Assembly (NCBI GenBank): GCA_022575985.1
Contig: JAKSXM010000272.1
Coordinates: 24,610,501-24,674,500, forward strand
Direction of reading: 5' to 3'
DNA length: 64,000 nucleotides
Origin: Anagrus nilaparvatae
Taxonomy: Eukaryota; Arthropoda; Insecta; Hymenoptera; Mymaridae
Positions 23,859-34,455 of the stretch are shown here, piece by piece. How positions within the stretch are numbered: position 1 is the first letter of the stretch; each line of letters begins with the position of its first letter. Position numbers and translations under genes: made by a program. The notes under the pieces were generated by a model, which saw only the letters and a program-made list of their open reading frames with translations, searched no databases and had not been told where the DNA came from.

Positions 23859-24836
23859 TGTAAATAAATATTAAAATTAAAGGAAAGGAAAAGGATAGGA
23901 TATTTGAGGTTATTTTATTTTATTAAAACTTTATTAAAAAACCACTTAAAACTAAATAAACCTGACTTGAGTCTTATTCTGAGCAATCGTCCTTACGTGT
24001 AATTTAATTGTGCCCGCCCTGAAAAGGGCCTGGACTTATATTGTTCTTGGTGACGCTGCTCAGTAAGATGATAACCTAACACAAACACACACACTCACAT
24101 TCACACTAAATAAACAAAAAATACCTGGTATCCGCACGAAACGTCAACTGGACCACGCCCAGTCGCGGCCTTTCAGCCCACCTTTTGCACACTGACCGGA
24201 ACTCTTCCGGTCACGGTCTTAAAATAAAGACCCACTTTTTACCACCTTGGCCAAGCTGTGATATTCTCCACCAGGTATTCTCGCAAAATTTATCTTCGAC
24301 AGGCACACACACTCGAAAAACAAGAAATTCACCACCTCCTTGAACAGCGTTTGCAGGAACGGAATTCTCGAACTCGGTCAATGAAAATATATGAAGCGTC
24401 TTTTCACCAAGAACTCTGAGTAGAGAATGAACTCCGCCCGCGACGTTAAAAACGCGTATGAGTCTCGCATCTCTCTGTCTCTTTCCACGCGCGCGCTAAT
24501 TGGGCGAAAATAAAGTTACTATACTAGGGACTTATTCTTGTAAAACACGAATTTATTATTTTTTAAAATTTAATAAAATAAATAGACGCGAATATTAAAT
24601 ATTTTTAACCTGAATCGCGAAATAAAGAAATTATACTATGATTAATCGTAATTAAACAATTCATGTTATTTTTTATTGTTATAATTTGGTATAATTCTTA
24701 TGGCATTACCGGTCGGTAACGCCATCTTCATGATCCAACGAGAAGTCGTCTTTCGCGTCCACCTGTCGTGAAATCGAAATACGTCTTCTAGAAGATCATG
24801 GGAATATTGAACGAAAATCCGCGAGATTAATTAACA
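23859..24836 (-). repeat. 3' LTR of the BEL/Pao element
   Basis: 978 bp, same ends as the 5' LTR. The outer end is followed by ctttg of the target duplication. Confidence 0.95.
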
Positions 24837-24837
24837 A

Positions 24838-24847
24838 TTCTCCACCC
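24838..24847 (-). other. Polypurine tract
   Basis: GGGTGGAGAA lies one base before the 3' LTR in element orientation, where the plus-strand DNA primer is expected. Confidence 0.6.
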
Positions 24848-24877
24848 GGTGCGAGAATTCGAAATTGGAGCACCTAC

Positions 24878-27800
24878 TTACGAGACGTCTGAAGCTAAGT
24901 CTAATTTTATTATTTTGGCAACTGAACGTTCTAATTCGCCTAACTGAGTTTTAAGAATCACGCGTCTTATTCTACCATCAGAACCTGGTATCAATTTGTG
25001 AACTATCCCCTTTTTCCACTGATTACGAGGAGCTAAATTGTCACATATAAGTACTACATCGCCGACTTTAACAGGGGGACTCTCGGAGGTCCATTTCATT
25101 CTAGGGAGCAAAGAAGGTAGATATTCTTTAATCCAGCGTGTCCAAAATTCGTCAGCTAATTGTTGAGCATAAACCCATTGTTTCCGATAACTCCCACTTA
25201 TCATTTCATATCTACGAGGAGTTGAAAATTTTGAAGAAGCACCAAAGAGTAAATGATTGGGAGTTAAAGCTTCTTGATCGTCTAATTCAGGAGATACAAA
25301 GGTAATAGGCCGAGAATTTACAGTATGTTCTGCTTCAGCGAAAAGGGTTCGAAGAACTTCTTCGCGAGGAGTTTTGGTTAATAAGGTTGCAGTTATAGCA
25401 CGTTTCACGCTTTTAATTAATGATTCCCAGACTCCACCCATATGGGGTGTAGCCGGAGGGATGAAATACCACTTTGAACCCATACTAGTGCCATAGTCAG
25501 TCAATTTTTGAAAATTTAAATTCGCTAAAGCTTGTTTTAGCTCTTCATGAGCTCCACGTAGATTCGTGCCATTATCCGAATAGAAGACTGACGGTTGACC
25601 ACGTCTTGCCGTCATCCTCTGTATCGCCATAATGCACGAATCAGCAGATAAAGTATCTGCTATTTCAAGATTAATTGCCCGCATAGTTAGGCAAGTAAAC
25701 AAAACACCCCAACGTTTTTCTCTTTTTCTACCTATGGCTACTGTAAAAGGTCCAAAGTAGTCAATTCCACAATGAGAAAAAGGATTAGAACCGTGAGCTA
25801 ATCTTCCAGCAGGAAGATCACTCATTCTGGGTATCGCTGGTTTATTAAATCTTAGCTGACATTTCGCGCAATGAGTGGTTATACTTCGCAATGCCCCCCG
25901 CAATCTTGTTATCCAGTATTTTTGTCTTATTTCATTTACTACCGTTTGAGTATTAGCGTGATTAAATAAATTATGATAATGGGCAACAAGTAAGCGAACA
26001 ACTGGATGATTTCCTTTCAAAATTACGGGGTCATTGCAAAATTCAACCGCGTTTTGAATTTTAGAAGCACGACCTTGAACTCTCAAAAGTCCGCCGTTGT
26101 CCAAATAAGGTGTAAGTTTTAAAATGTGACTATTAAAGGGTAATGGCTTATTCGATTTTAAAGCTTTGGATTCCATGCTAAAATCTTGGGCTTGAGCTTC
26201 TATCAACCAAAGATTTTCAGCTTCTATTAAATCCTCCACTTCAACATCGATACGATTCCAACCTCTAAATTTATCCATAGCAACTGAAACACGAGCTGTT
26301 GATCCAAGTAAACGAGACCATTTACTGAATCTTAAGGGGTCTGGTAATCGAGAATTACGCTCATAAACTACCATACAAGATGCTTTTGCTTCTAAGCGCG
26401 ATTTTTGCTTATATTCTTCCTTTGAAATAGGAGGTTGGGCGGGCCATAATTGCTCCTTTTTGCTTAAGAATTCAGGACCTCTTTGCCAAAATCCATTAGG
26501 ACCCAAATCTAAATTTTTTGACTTAGTTGCAAAATCAGCAGGATTATCAGAAGAAGAAATCCAACGCCACGAATTTATGTCACTTAATTCATCAATTTCC
26601 CCTAATCTATTAGCTACATACATTTGATAATTACGAGGATCTGATTTAATCCAACACAATACTGTCCGAGAATCAGACCAAAATATTTTTCGATCAAATT
26701 TTATTTGAGAATCTTTAACAATTGAATCTGCAAGTCTAGCGCCAACTAGAGCAGCCTGTAATTCTAATCTTGGTATAGAATGTGCTTTTAAAGGAGTGAC
26801 GTAACTTTTACTAGCTATTATTCGCGTACTGATTTTACCGTTATTATATAAAGCGCGAGAATAAGCTACTGCGGCATAAGCCTTTTCACTGGCGTCACAA
26901 AACGTGTGTAATTCTATAAAAATGGGCTTGTAATCAAATTCAAACAAACAACGCGGTATTTTACAATCGTTAGTTTTAGGAAGATCAGAAATCCAAGCCT
27001 GCCACTCGTTAGCGCTATCCTCGCTTATGGGTTCGTCCCAATCTGTACCACGTCTCCAAACATCTTGTAATATAATTTTAGCACGTATAGTAAAAGGATT
27101 TAAAAAACCGAGAGGATCATATAAGGACATCACTGATCTCAAAATTTCACGCTTAGTAGGTACTTTATGAGATTTTTCATTAACGCGAGCCACTTTTTCC
27201 ATACGAAGTGCGAAATTCAAAGTATCAGTAAATGTGTCCCATTGCATTCCTAAAGCTTTATCGACACCTGAACCCTCTAAATTTATTTGATTAGAATTTT
27301 TCCCAATTTCTTTAGCATTACTGACCCATTCATGCATTTGAAAATTAGCGTGAGAATTTATAAAAGTGACTTCTTTAATACGTTTTTGAGCTTCTTCAAC
27401 CGAATCTAAAGACTCTAAATAGTCATCCATATAAGTACAATTAATCAAAGCATTAGCCGAATCAGGATGACTGTCTAAAAACATTTCTGCATTACGATTT
27501 TTAACATACAAAGCACTACAAGGAGAACTTTTTGAACCAAAAATTAAAGAAGTCATTTTATAGATTTTAGGGGGAGAAGAACGATCTTGACCCCGCCATA
27601 GAAAACACTGATATTTTTGATCAGATTCTTTGACTTTAACGCGCAAGAACATATCTTTTATGTCCCCTTTAATGGCCACGCGGCCCTTTCTGAACGATAA
27701 TAAAATTCCAAATAGAGATTTTAGTAAATCTGGACCAGCTAATAAAGAATTATTATAACTAACACCAGCGTATTCATAAGCGGCATCAAGAACTACTCGT

Positions 27801-28768
27801 ACTTTATCTAAATTCTCAGATTTTTGAACTCCAAAATGAGGAAGAAACCATGAATCGCGAGGAACTGAATCACTTAAAACAGCATAACCTTCGGAAATAA
27901 GCCTATTTATTTCCTTATAATATAAGGCTGCATAAACCGGGTCTCGATCTAACTTGCGTTCCACTGCTTTTAAACGGGATAAAGCTCCCTCAAAATTATT
28001 GGGTAAACGCAAATCATCTTGAGCCCATAATAAACCTGTTTCCCAGTATCCATCACAATAGCGAGTCGTTTTTTCAAGAATACTTAAGGCTTGTTCATCT
28101 GATTTAGATTTTCGAGCGACCTTTCCTACACCTAAGCTCTCTAAAGCAAAGTATTGTTTCACTAACTCATGCAAATTTTCATCGGAGTTACTACCCGCCT
28201 TCTCAGTCACAGAAAAAGAAGAAGCTTTTGATATGTGAAATAAACTACGTTTTGCTGGTTGAATTGATTTCATATTTCCATGAACCACCCACCCCAAATG
28301 AGTAAGTGAGGCAACTGGTTCATTTTTGTTCCCTTCGCGCAATTTACGAGAAACTATCAAATCCCAATTATCTTGTCCTAATAATATTCGAGGCCTTTCA
28401 TATTCAAAGGTACTCAATTCTAAATCGCGTAAATGACTATAACTTTGTATAGTTTCCTTATTTAAAGAGCGAGGAGGTAATTTAAGACTTTCAATAACAT
28501 AAATCCCGTTTAAATCATGAAATTCAGAATTGAGCACGTTTGAAACGGAACAATTTACCCTAGCAGTAATTCTTGTATCTAAAGGGGTTTCATTTAAACC
28601 ATCTAAATGAAGAGTCGCGCGGGCTCCTTTTAGGCCTATGGATGAAGCTGTATCACGATCAATTAGAGATACTGAAGAACCTTCATCCAGAAACGCTAAA
28701 ATTTTCATTTTTTCTCGCGGCCCTTTTAAATTTACCGGCAAAACTTTGAGAAGCGGGAATGAATCTAG
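24878..28768 (-). CDS. pol: BEL/Pao Pol, same frame as Gag (about 1296 aa after the UGA)
   Basis: The frame continues directly from the gag UGA through 28768. The first Met-capable codon I would use is internal, so Pol is probably made only as Gag-Pol. Domains, counted from 28741: an A17-type aspartic protease (LAFLDEGSSVSLID, residues about 14-30); reverse transcriptase with GDIKDMFLRV and the catalytic YMDD at about 436-439; RNase H with HTFCDAS at about 612; an H2C2 integrase zinc finger ending CAKCQ near 957; an integrase core with DYFGPF (about 994), SDNGTN (about 1053) and the Glu of GGVWESLI (about 1105); and a C-terminal DUF5641-like domain with VKVGDVVLICDN. All catalytic motifs I checked are intact, so the element could be autonomous. 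Confidence 0.93.
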   Translation of the reverse strand, partial: LDSFPLLKVLPVNLKGPREKMKILAFLDEGSSVSLIDRDTASSIGLKGARATLHLDGLNETPLDTRITARVNCSVSNVLNSEFHDLNGIYVIESLKLPPRSLNKETIQSYSHLRDLELSTFEYERPRILLGQDNWDLIVSRKLREGNKNEPVASLTHLGWVVHGNMKSIQPAKRSLFHISKASSFSVTEKAGSNSDENLHELVKQYFALESLGVGKVARKSKSDEQALSILEKTTRYCDGYWETGLLWAQDDLRLPNNFEGALSRLKAVERKLDRDPVYAALYYKEINRLISEGYAVLSDSVPRDSWFLPHFGVQKSENLDKVRVVLDAAYEYAGVSYNNSLLAGPDLLKSLFGILLSFRKGRVAIKGDIKDMFLRVKVKESDQKYQCFLWRGQDRSSPPKIYKMTSLIFGSKSSPCSALYVKNRNAEMFLDSHPDSANALINCTYMDDYLESLDSVEEAQKRIKEVTFINSHANFQMHEWVSNAKEIGKNSNQINLEGSGVDKALGMQWDTFTDTLNFALRMEKVARVNEKSHKVPTKREILRSVMSLYDPLGFLNPFTIRAKIILQDVWRRGTDWDEPISEDSANEWQAWISDLPKTNDCKIPRCLFEFDYKPIFIELHTFCDASEKAYAAVAYSRALYNNGKISTRIIASKSYVTPLKAHSIPRLELQAALVGARLADSIVKDSQIKFDRKIFWSDSRTVLCWIKSDPRNYQMYVANRLGEIDELSDINSWRWISSSDNPADFATKSKNLDLGPNGFWQRGPEFLSKKEQLWPAQPPISKEEYKQKSRLEAKASCMVVYERNSRLPDPLRFSKWSRLLGSTARVSVAMDKFRGWNRIDVEVEDLIEAENLWLIEAQAQDFSMESKALKSNKPLPFNSHILKLTPYLDNGGLLRVQGRASKIQNAVEFCNDPVILKGNHPVVRLLVAHYHNLFNHANTQTVVNEIRQKYWITRLRGALRSITTHCAKCQLRFNKPAIPRMSDLPAGRLAHGSNPFSHCGIDYFGPFTVAIGRKREKRWGVLFTCLTMRAINLEIADTLSADSCIMAIQRMTARRGQPSVFYSDNGTNLRGAHEELKQALANLNFQKLTDYGTSMGSKWYFIPPATPHMGGVWESLIKSVKRAITATLLTKTPREEVLRTLFAEAEHTVNSRPITFVSPELDDQEALTPNHLLFGASSKFSTPRRYEMISGSYRKQWVYAQQLADEFWTRWIKEYLPSLLPRMKWTSESPPVKVGDVVLICDNLAPRNQWKKGIVHKLIPGSDGRIRRVILKTQLGELERSVAKIIKLDLASDVS

Positions 28769-28771
28769 TCA
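28763..28771 (-). promoter_or_regulatory. UGA-CUA-G stop-codon readthrough site between gag and pol
   Basis: In element orientation the sequence is TCT TGA CTA GAT with gag upstream and pol downstream in one frame. UGA followed by CUA(G) is a known strong readthrough context in animal cells, used by some RNA viruses and several cellular mRNAs. No slippery heptamer is needed because no frame change occurs. Confidence 0.75.
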
Positions 28772-30562
28772 AGATGATTTTGAGCTACCTTGAGTGGAGT
28801 TAACTGAGGAAGTAGGGCGATTAGAAGATTTTCCTTTGGTAAAATGCAATAAAAAGTGATGAGGCCGACCACATTTGTCTCCTGATGCAACCAATTTATT
28901 GCATGAAGCAGCTTTACATTCTCTCGACACGTGATCCTTAAGTATACACAAGCACTTATAACAACGCTCCGCCTTAAGAGTTTTAACCCAACGCCATCTA
29001 TCATCGCTTGATAACTTTAAAAATTCCTTACAATTGCGAATCAAATGTTCTTTATCAGAACAGTAGTAGCATGCAGAATTTCGAGGTTTAGAAGAACTGC
29101 TTTCACCAACTAAGAATACTCGCCTGCTTGAATTATGATTATTACCACGATTATCATTTCGTTTATTTGAGTGATTTGCATCAGATTTATTCGAATCTCG
29201 ATTAGTATTACCAAACATGGAAACAGTACCAGCAAAGCTAGCTAAGGAAGCTTCTCTATCTAAAAATTCACCTAAAGTTTCTAAAGATGGGGTCTCGCCT
29301 TTACCTGCTACAAATTCATTGTATTTTGAAACCATGACTAAAGGTAATTTACCTATTGTTTCCCTAATTAGGTCAATATTATAGAGATAACCTCTATTTC
29401 CTAAATTAATCATGGCTGCGACATTGTTTTTGACAGTGGCAGCAAAGGGTACGATGTTCATTTTATTAGAAGTCAATCTAGGCAATTCTCTAATAGCAGC
29501 AACTAATCTAAGGATGACTTCTTCCGTATTACCAAATTGCCGTTCAAGGGCATTCATAATTTCGCGACCACTAGTACTTGTCATCATTAGACTTTGTACC
29601 GCTTGTAGAGCTTTGCCCTTAAGGCACCTATGAAGACGGATAGCATTATCAGAATCGCTGTAAGATCCAGCTTTTGTTGTTTGATCAAAGCTATTTTTGA
29701 AATGCAACCAATTAAAAATATCGCCATCGAAGGTTAAGTCCCGTTTTTCAATAGCTAGTCGATTTAAAAGAGCATGGTTATTGTCAGAAGAACCAGAGGA
29801 AGTGGAAGGGTTTGAAGAATTAAAGGCTTGAATAACGGCTCTAGAAATTGTAGCAGATAAATCATTATTGATAAGAGAAGGAGGGACTTCATCCAAAACC
29901 GTACGAGTTGTGGTGGCCGTGGCCAATTGCAATTCGATTTGCTGTTTTTCAGCTGCTATAATACGAAGCTTAGCTTGATTTTCTTCAATGTCAAGTTGCG
30001 CTTTGCGCTTGCGCAAGTTGACTTCGTCAAGAAGGACAGGCTGGACAGGCTGGACATTGTCGAAAGCAGGCTCGTTTAGAAGATCCCTATTATTAAATTC
30101 CTCTCCTTGATTTAAATTTAGAGGCTCGATATCATCTAACACAAGACCCTCACCTACGGCGTCGTGCTCTCGTGGAGGAGGTTGATAACGGCCTCTACCT
30201 TGGGCGGCATCGCCCCGCCCTCGGTTGAGTCCGCGAACCATTCCACGACCACGATTAAAATCTTGATTTGCGGCCATTAAAACATCAATTTCAGGAATTG
30301 AACTATTAGGAGAATCAAGGCGAGGAGGAACTGGCAATCGTCTCAAATTATAATTATTATTTCTTGCATTGGGTACAAGATCAAACTCCTGTGCCTGTTG
30401 CAAGCCGCCACGACCGGGTGCGCCGCGTAGCGCTCCGCGAGCTCCACGAGCTCCACGAACAACAGGGGCAACTGGCGGTTGCACAACAACAGGAGCACCA
30501 CGCCCCACACCACGACCCCTGCCTCTACCTGCACGTCTGCCAGCACGTTTGCGACGAGCCAT
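28769..30562 (-). CDS. gag: BEL/Pao Gag (597 aa) ending at a UGA
   Basis: The ATG at 30562 opens a basic Arg/Gly-rich N-terminus (RRAGRGRGRGVGRG), then an acidic/helical stretch (residues about 170-220), then a capsid-like BEL Gag core (DUF1759 type: LTFDGDIFNWLHFKNSF). The C-terminal zinc-binding cluster starts near residue 497: CYYCSDKEHLIRNC (CX2CX4HX4C), CYKCLCILKDHVSREC, and a further C/H-rich motif CGRPHHFLLH. It ends SSKSS-UGA. The UGA is followed by CUA GAU in the same frame as pol, so a Gag-Pol product can arise by readthrough. Confidence 0.93.
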   Translation of the reverse strand: MARRKRAGRRAGRGRGRGVGRGAPVVVQPPVAPVVRGARGARGALRGAPGRGGLQQAQEFDLVPNARNNNYNLRRLPVPPRLDSPNSSIPEIDVLMAANQDFNRGRGMVRGLNRGRGDAAQGRGRYQPPPREHDAVGEGLVLDDIEPLNLNQGEEFNNRDLLNEPAFDNVQPVQPVLLDEVNLRKRKAQLDIEENQAKLRIIAAEKQQIELQLATATTTRTVLDEVPPSLINNDLSATISRAVIQAFNSSNPSTSSGSSDNNHALLNRLAIEKRDLTFDGDIFNWLHFKNSFDQTTKAGSYSDSDNAIRLHRCLKGKALQAVQSLMMTSTSGREIMNALERQFGNTEEVILRLVAAIRELPRLTSNKMNIVPFAATVKNNVAAMINLGNRGYLYNIDLIRETIGKLPLVMVSKYNEFVAGKGETPSLETLGEFLDREASLASFAGTVSMFGNTNRDSNKSDANHSNKRNDNRGNNHNSSRRVFLVGESSSSKPRNSACYYCSDKEHLIRNCKEFLKLSSDDRWRWVKTLKAERCYKCLCILKDHVSRECKAASCNKLVASGDKCGRPHHFLLHFTKGKSSNRPTSSVNSTQGSSKSS

Positions 30563-31588
30563 TTTTAATTAAATTAGATCAAAAATTAAAATTTGTAAGA
30601 AAATCGTCGAAAAAACCTTGATTTATTGTGATTGTATAATCAAATTAAATTAAAAATGAATAAAAGGAAAAAAATATCGTTGAACAACCTTAATTTAGGC
30701 TATTTTAAAATTTCGGAGTCAATTCAAATTAATTAAAATTAAATAAAGAAAAATTTTTATTATGAGGGCCAACTTCCTAAATTTTTGTTTTAAAGTAAAT
30801 TCCAGATCTAATTTTAATTGTAATTCTAAATTAAATTTTAAAATAGATAAGTACAAAAATTATTTAATTATTATTATTATTTTTATGTGGGTCAACTTCC
30901 TAATTTTTACTAAATTAAATCAAATTCTAATAACAATTTAAATTTTAAAAATATAACAAAATTATTTTTTTTTTTTTTTTTGAAAACACAAGAGCCACCT
31001 TAATTATCAAAAAATTTTAAAAATATTAATTTAAGGTTAAAATAAAGAATGATAAGACAATTTAAAAATACTTATACTAATAACTCAATTTATTTAAAAT
31101 TTTCAATCTAAAAATTGTTGTTTTATTAAGCTAAATTTATCCAAAAATCTAAATTATCAAATTTACTGAAAAAATATTAATTACTAATCAAAATTAAATA
31201 ATTATTTAAAGAAAAATATGAGAAATTATCAAACTAACGCAACTTATGTGTTTTAGTAGCAAAGTCTGTAAGATGGACGCCGCGACGCACGCCTGAGAAA
31301 AGAAACTAAGTTATAGCTGTAACGGAAAAATTAAAAGAGAGAGAGAGAGAGAGATGATGCAATTATAAAATTTAAAATTATTATTATTATTCTTATTATT
31401 ATTATAAAATTAAAATTAAAATTAATTAAAAACTAAAAAAAATTAAAATTAAAATTAATTAAAAACTAAATTTGAAATTGAAAATGAAATATGAGCACGA
31501 GGACCGCCGCGTGGACGCCGCCGCTCAGACAAGCACTCAAGTCGGTTTATATGCCGGAATAATTTCCCGGGTTCACGGCACCAAAAAT
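30563..31588 (-). other. Leader region of the BEL/Pao element
   Basis: About 1 kb of AT-rich non-coding leader between PBS and gag. It contains a (GA)n run at about 31336-31354 and TTA/ATT simple repeats near 31377-31405. No open frame of note. Confidence 0.7.
31566..31583 (-). other. Primer-binding site
   Basis: Five bases inside the 5' LTR, the element reads TGGTGCCGTGAACCCGGG. It starts with TGG, the complement of tRNA CCA-3', and continues with a T-arm-like GAACCCGGG complement. I do not assign the tRNA species. Confidence 0.7.
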
Positions 31589-32566
31589 TGTAAATAAATA
31601 TTAAAATTAAAGGAAAGGAAAAGGATAGGATATTTGAGGTTATTTTATTTTATTAAAACTTTATTAAAAAACCACTTAAAACTAAATAAACCTGACTTGA
31701 GTCTTATTCTGAGCAATCGTCCTTACGTGTAATTTAATTGTGCCCGCCCTGAAAAGGGCCTGGACTTATATTGTTCTTGGTGACGCTGCTCAGTAAGATG
31801 ATAACCTAACACAAACACACACACTCACATTCACACTAAATAAACAAAAAATACCTGGTATCCGCACGAAACGTCAACTGGACCACGCCCAGTCGCGGCC
31901 TTTCAGCCCACCTTTTGCACACTGACCGGAACTCTTCCGGTCACGGTCTTAAAATAAAGACCCACTTTTTACCACCTTGGCCAAGCTGTGATATTCTCCA
32001 CCAGGTATTCTCGCAAAATTTATCTTCGACAGGCACACACACTCGAAAAACAAGAAATTCACCACCTCCTTGAACAGCGTTTGCAGGAACGGAATTCTCG
32101 AACTCGGTCAATGAAAATATATGAAGCGTCTTTTCACCAAGAACTCTGAGTAGAGAATGAACTCCGCCCGCGACGTTAAAAACGCGTATGAGTCTCGCAT
32201 CTCTCTGTCTCTTTCCACGCGCGCGCTAATTGGGCGAAAATAAAGTTACTATACTAGGGACTTATTCTTGTAAAACACGAATTTATTATTTTTTAAAATT
32301 TAATAAAATAAATAGACGCGAATATTAAATATTTTTAACCTGAATCGCGAAATAAAGAAATTATACTATGATTAATCGTAATTAAACAATTCATGTTATT
32401 TTTTATTGTTATAATTTGGTATAATTCTTATGGCATTACCGGTCGGTAACGCCATCTTCATGATCCAACGAGAAGTCGTCTTTCGCGTCCACCTGTCGTG
32501 AAATCGAAATACGTCTTCTAGAAGATCATGGGAATATTGAACGAAAATCCGCGAGATTAATTAACA
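31589..32566 (-). repeat. 5' LTR of the BEL/Pao element
   Basis: 978 bp. In element orientation it begins TGTTAATTAATCTCG and ends ATTTACA (TG...CA). It appears identical to the 3' LTR. Confidence 0.95.
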
Positions 32567-33169
32567 CTTTGGTTGATACAAATTGACTGTATGCTTGTCA
32601 TAAATATATCTCTAGATTCTTATTTAACTCAAAAAGATTTTGTTCAAGAAAGTTTTCTCTGGAGACAAATAAATATTTTTTTTAAGTGAACAAAGCATAA
32701 GTTTTTTGACTATTTTTAATTCAGATATTTAAAAAAAGTAAAATAAAAATGAGCTTGAATGCTGAAAATTTTAAAAACATTACAATACATTGAAGTGAAC
32801 GGTAATTCTAACATATTGCAAAAATTGTAACTGGTTTCTTAATGCGGCGCGCCTGTTTTGTGGCTCCTGGGTGTATTTGGATTATCCATTTTTATTTGAG
32901 ATGAAACATGCTGAAATAAATATTTTTTTTAGTGTATAAAACAGAAGTTTTTTCACTTACTTTAGTTCTATTTAGCTATTTAAAAAAAGTCAAAAAATTA
33001 AATTTAAGGTCGTCGTATTTTAATATACTGATTCGTGATGTTAGAGGATGAACAAACAGGACATGTTGAGTTTTGATACTTTTTTAGGTCATAAAAGCCA
33101 CTTTTCTTAGACCTTAGCATCTTGGATCAAAATTTTGTTCAAAATCATGTTCAAGAACTCTTAATTTTA

Positions 33170-33720
33170 GGGGAAAGGTACACATCAAAATTTTTTGCTA
33201 AACCTTTTAAGAATAAATTATACCCAGTTATTACTACTAATTCTTGTCAATTACCTCATTAGTACAAAAAAATATATTTTTTTTAAAAATTTATTTTAGA
33301 AAAATTATTATAAAGTATTTACATTCTATATTTCAGAAAATTTTGGAGATAAATTAATTGGTACAATAAGCATTAATTCATTACTACTAATTCTTGTAAA
33401 TTACCTCATTAGTACAACATTTATAAAAAAAATATTTATTTTAGATAAATCATTATAAAGTATTTAGATTCTATATTTCAGAAAATTTTGGAGATAAATT
33501 AATTGGCACAATAAGTATTAACTCATTACTACTTATTCTTATAAATTACCTCATGAGTACAACATTTTTTAATAAAATATTTTTTTTAGAAAACTTGTTA
33601 TAAAGTATTTACATTCTTTACTTATTTTTGAAGATTATGAAGCTAAAAAAGATGGAATAATAAGCATTAACTTATTACTACGTATTCTTATAAATTGCCT
33701 CACGAGTACAAACTTTTTTA
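33170..33720 (+). repeat. Four tandem copies of a roughly 150-bp unit
   Basis: The phrase 'actactaattcttgtaaatt' with 'acctcattagtacaa' recurs at about 33231, 33383, 33528 and 33681. The inverted counterpart at 50380-50830 also has about four units, so the array predates the inverted duplication. Confidence 0.75.
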
Positions 33721-33734
33721 AAAATAATATTTTA

Positions 33735-34455
33735 TTCAGTTTTGATGAACGCTATATCATAAAAAATCGGCAAAAAATTAGCAATATAGGTAAATGCTTG
33801 AAAAGAATTGCTAATTGAGCCTATTTTGGATATCCCAATAAAGTTTTCGGGGTCGCGGATCACGATTTTGAACAGATTTTTAAAAATCAAAATGTCGGGC
33901 TCAAAATGGCGTATTTCTAACCTCAAAAACAGCGATATATGCATTTTTAAGCATATTTACGTTTTCTAGTAAGTTTTTCGGACCAGTTATGATGATTATG
34001 AGGTTATATTTTTAATTATCTGATTATTAAGAACCTGACCTCAGGATCGAGATTACCAATCCCAAAAACTTATAATGCAAAACGTTAAAATGCTTATAAT
34101 AGTATAAATGGCCGATTATGAGGTTAGGAATCCACCACTTTTAGCCTGCTATTTTGATAATTTATGATATGACCTCAGAATCGTGACAAATGGTCCGAAA
34201 AACTTACTAGACATTGTAAAACTGCTTAATCAGCAAAAACTGCAAAAATTGCCGTTTCGAAGGGTTAGAAAAACGCCATTTTGAGTCAGCCATTTTGACT
34301 TTTAAAAAACTTTCTTCAAAATCGTAATCAGCGACCCTGAAAACCTGACAGAGGTGCGAAAAATAGGCTCAATTAGCAATTTTTTTCAAGAATTTACCTA
34401 TCTTGCTAATTTTTTGTCGATTTTTTATGATATAGCGTTCATTACTCAAAACTGG
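33735..34455. mobile_element. Foldback (palindromic) element of about 720 bp
   Basis: The left end 'ttttgatgaacgctatatca' and the right end 'tgatatagcgttcattactc' are inverted. The arms continue through 'aaaaattagcaa' and 'aggctcaattagcaat', with imperfect pairing to the centre near 34080. No coding capacity. I could not define a target duplication. Confidence 0.65.

Larger units (their letters stand above)
23859..32566 (-). mobile_element. Complete BEL/Pao LTR retrotransposon, 8708 bp
   Basis: LTRs at 31589-32566 (5') and 23859-24836 (3') enclose a primer-binding site, gag, pol and a polypurine tract in minus orientation. The 5-bp target duplication ctttg flanks it at 23854-23858 and 32567-32571. 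The LTRs read as identical over all 978 positions I compared, so insertion is recent. Pol domain order (protease, RT, RNase H, integrase, C-terminal DUF5641-like) with no env and no frame break other than one UGA identifies the BEL/Pao lineage. Confidence 0.95.

Noticed and set aside
28765..29004. Open frame of 79 codons overlapping the end of gag in another frame
   Set aside because: It lies over the zinc-knuckle region of gag. Pol continues in the gag frame, so no frameshift product through this frame is needed.
30343..30621. Several open frames opposite and within gag, rich in Arg/Pro/Ala
   Set aside because: They are shadows of the GC-rich, Arg/Gly-coding start of gag; no independent support.
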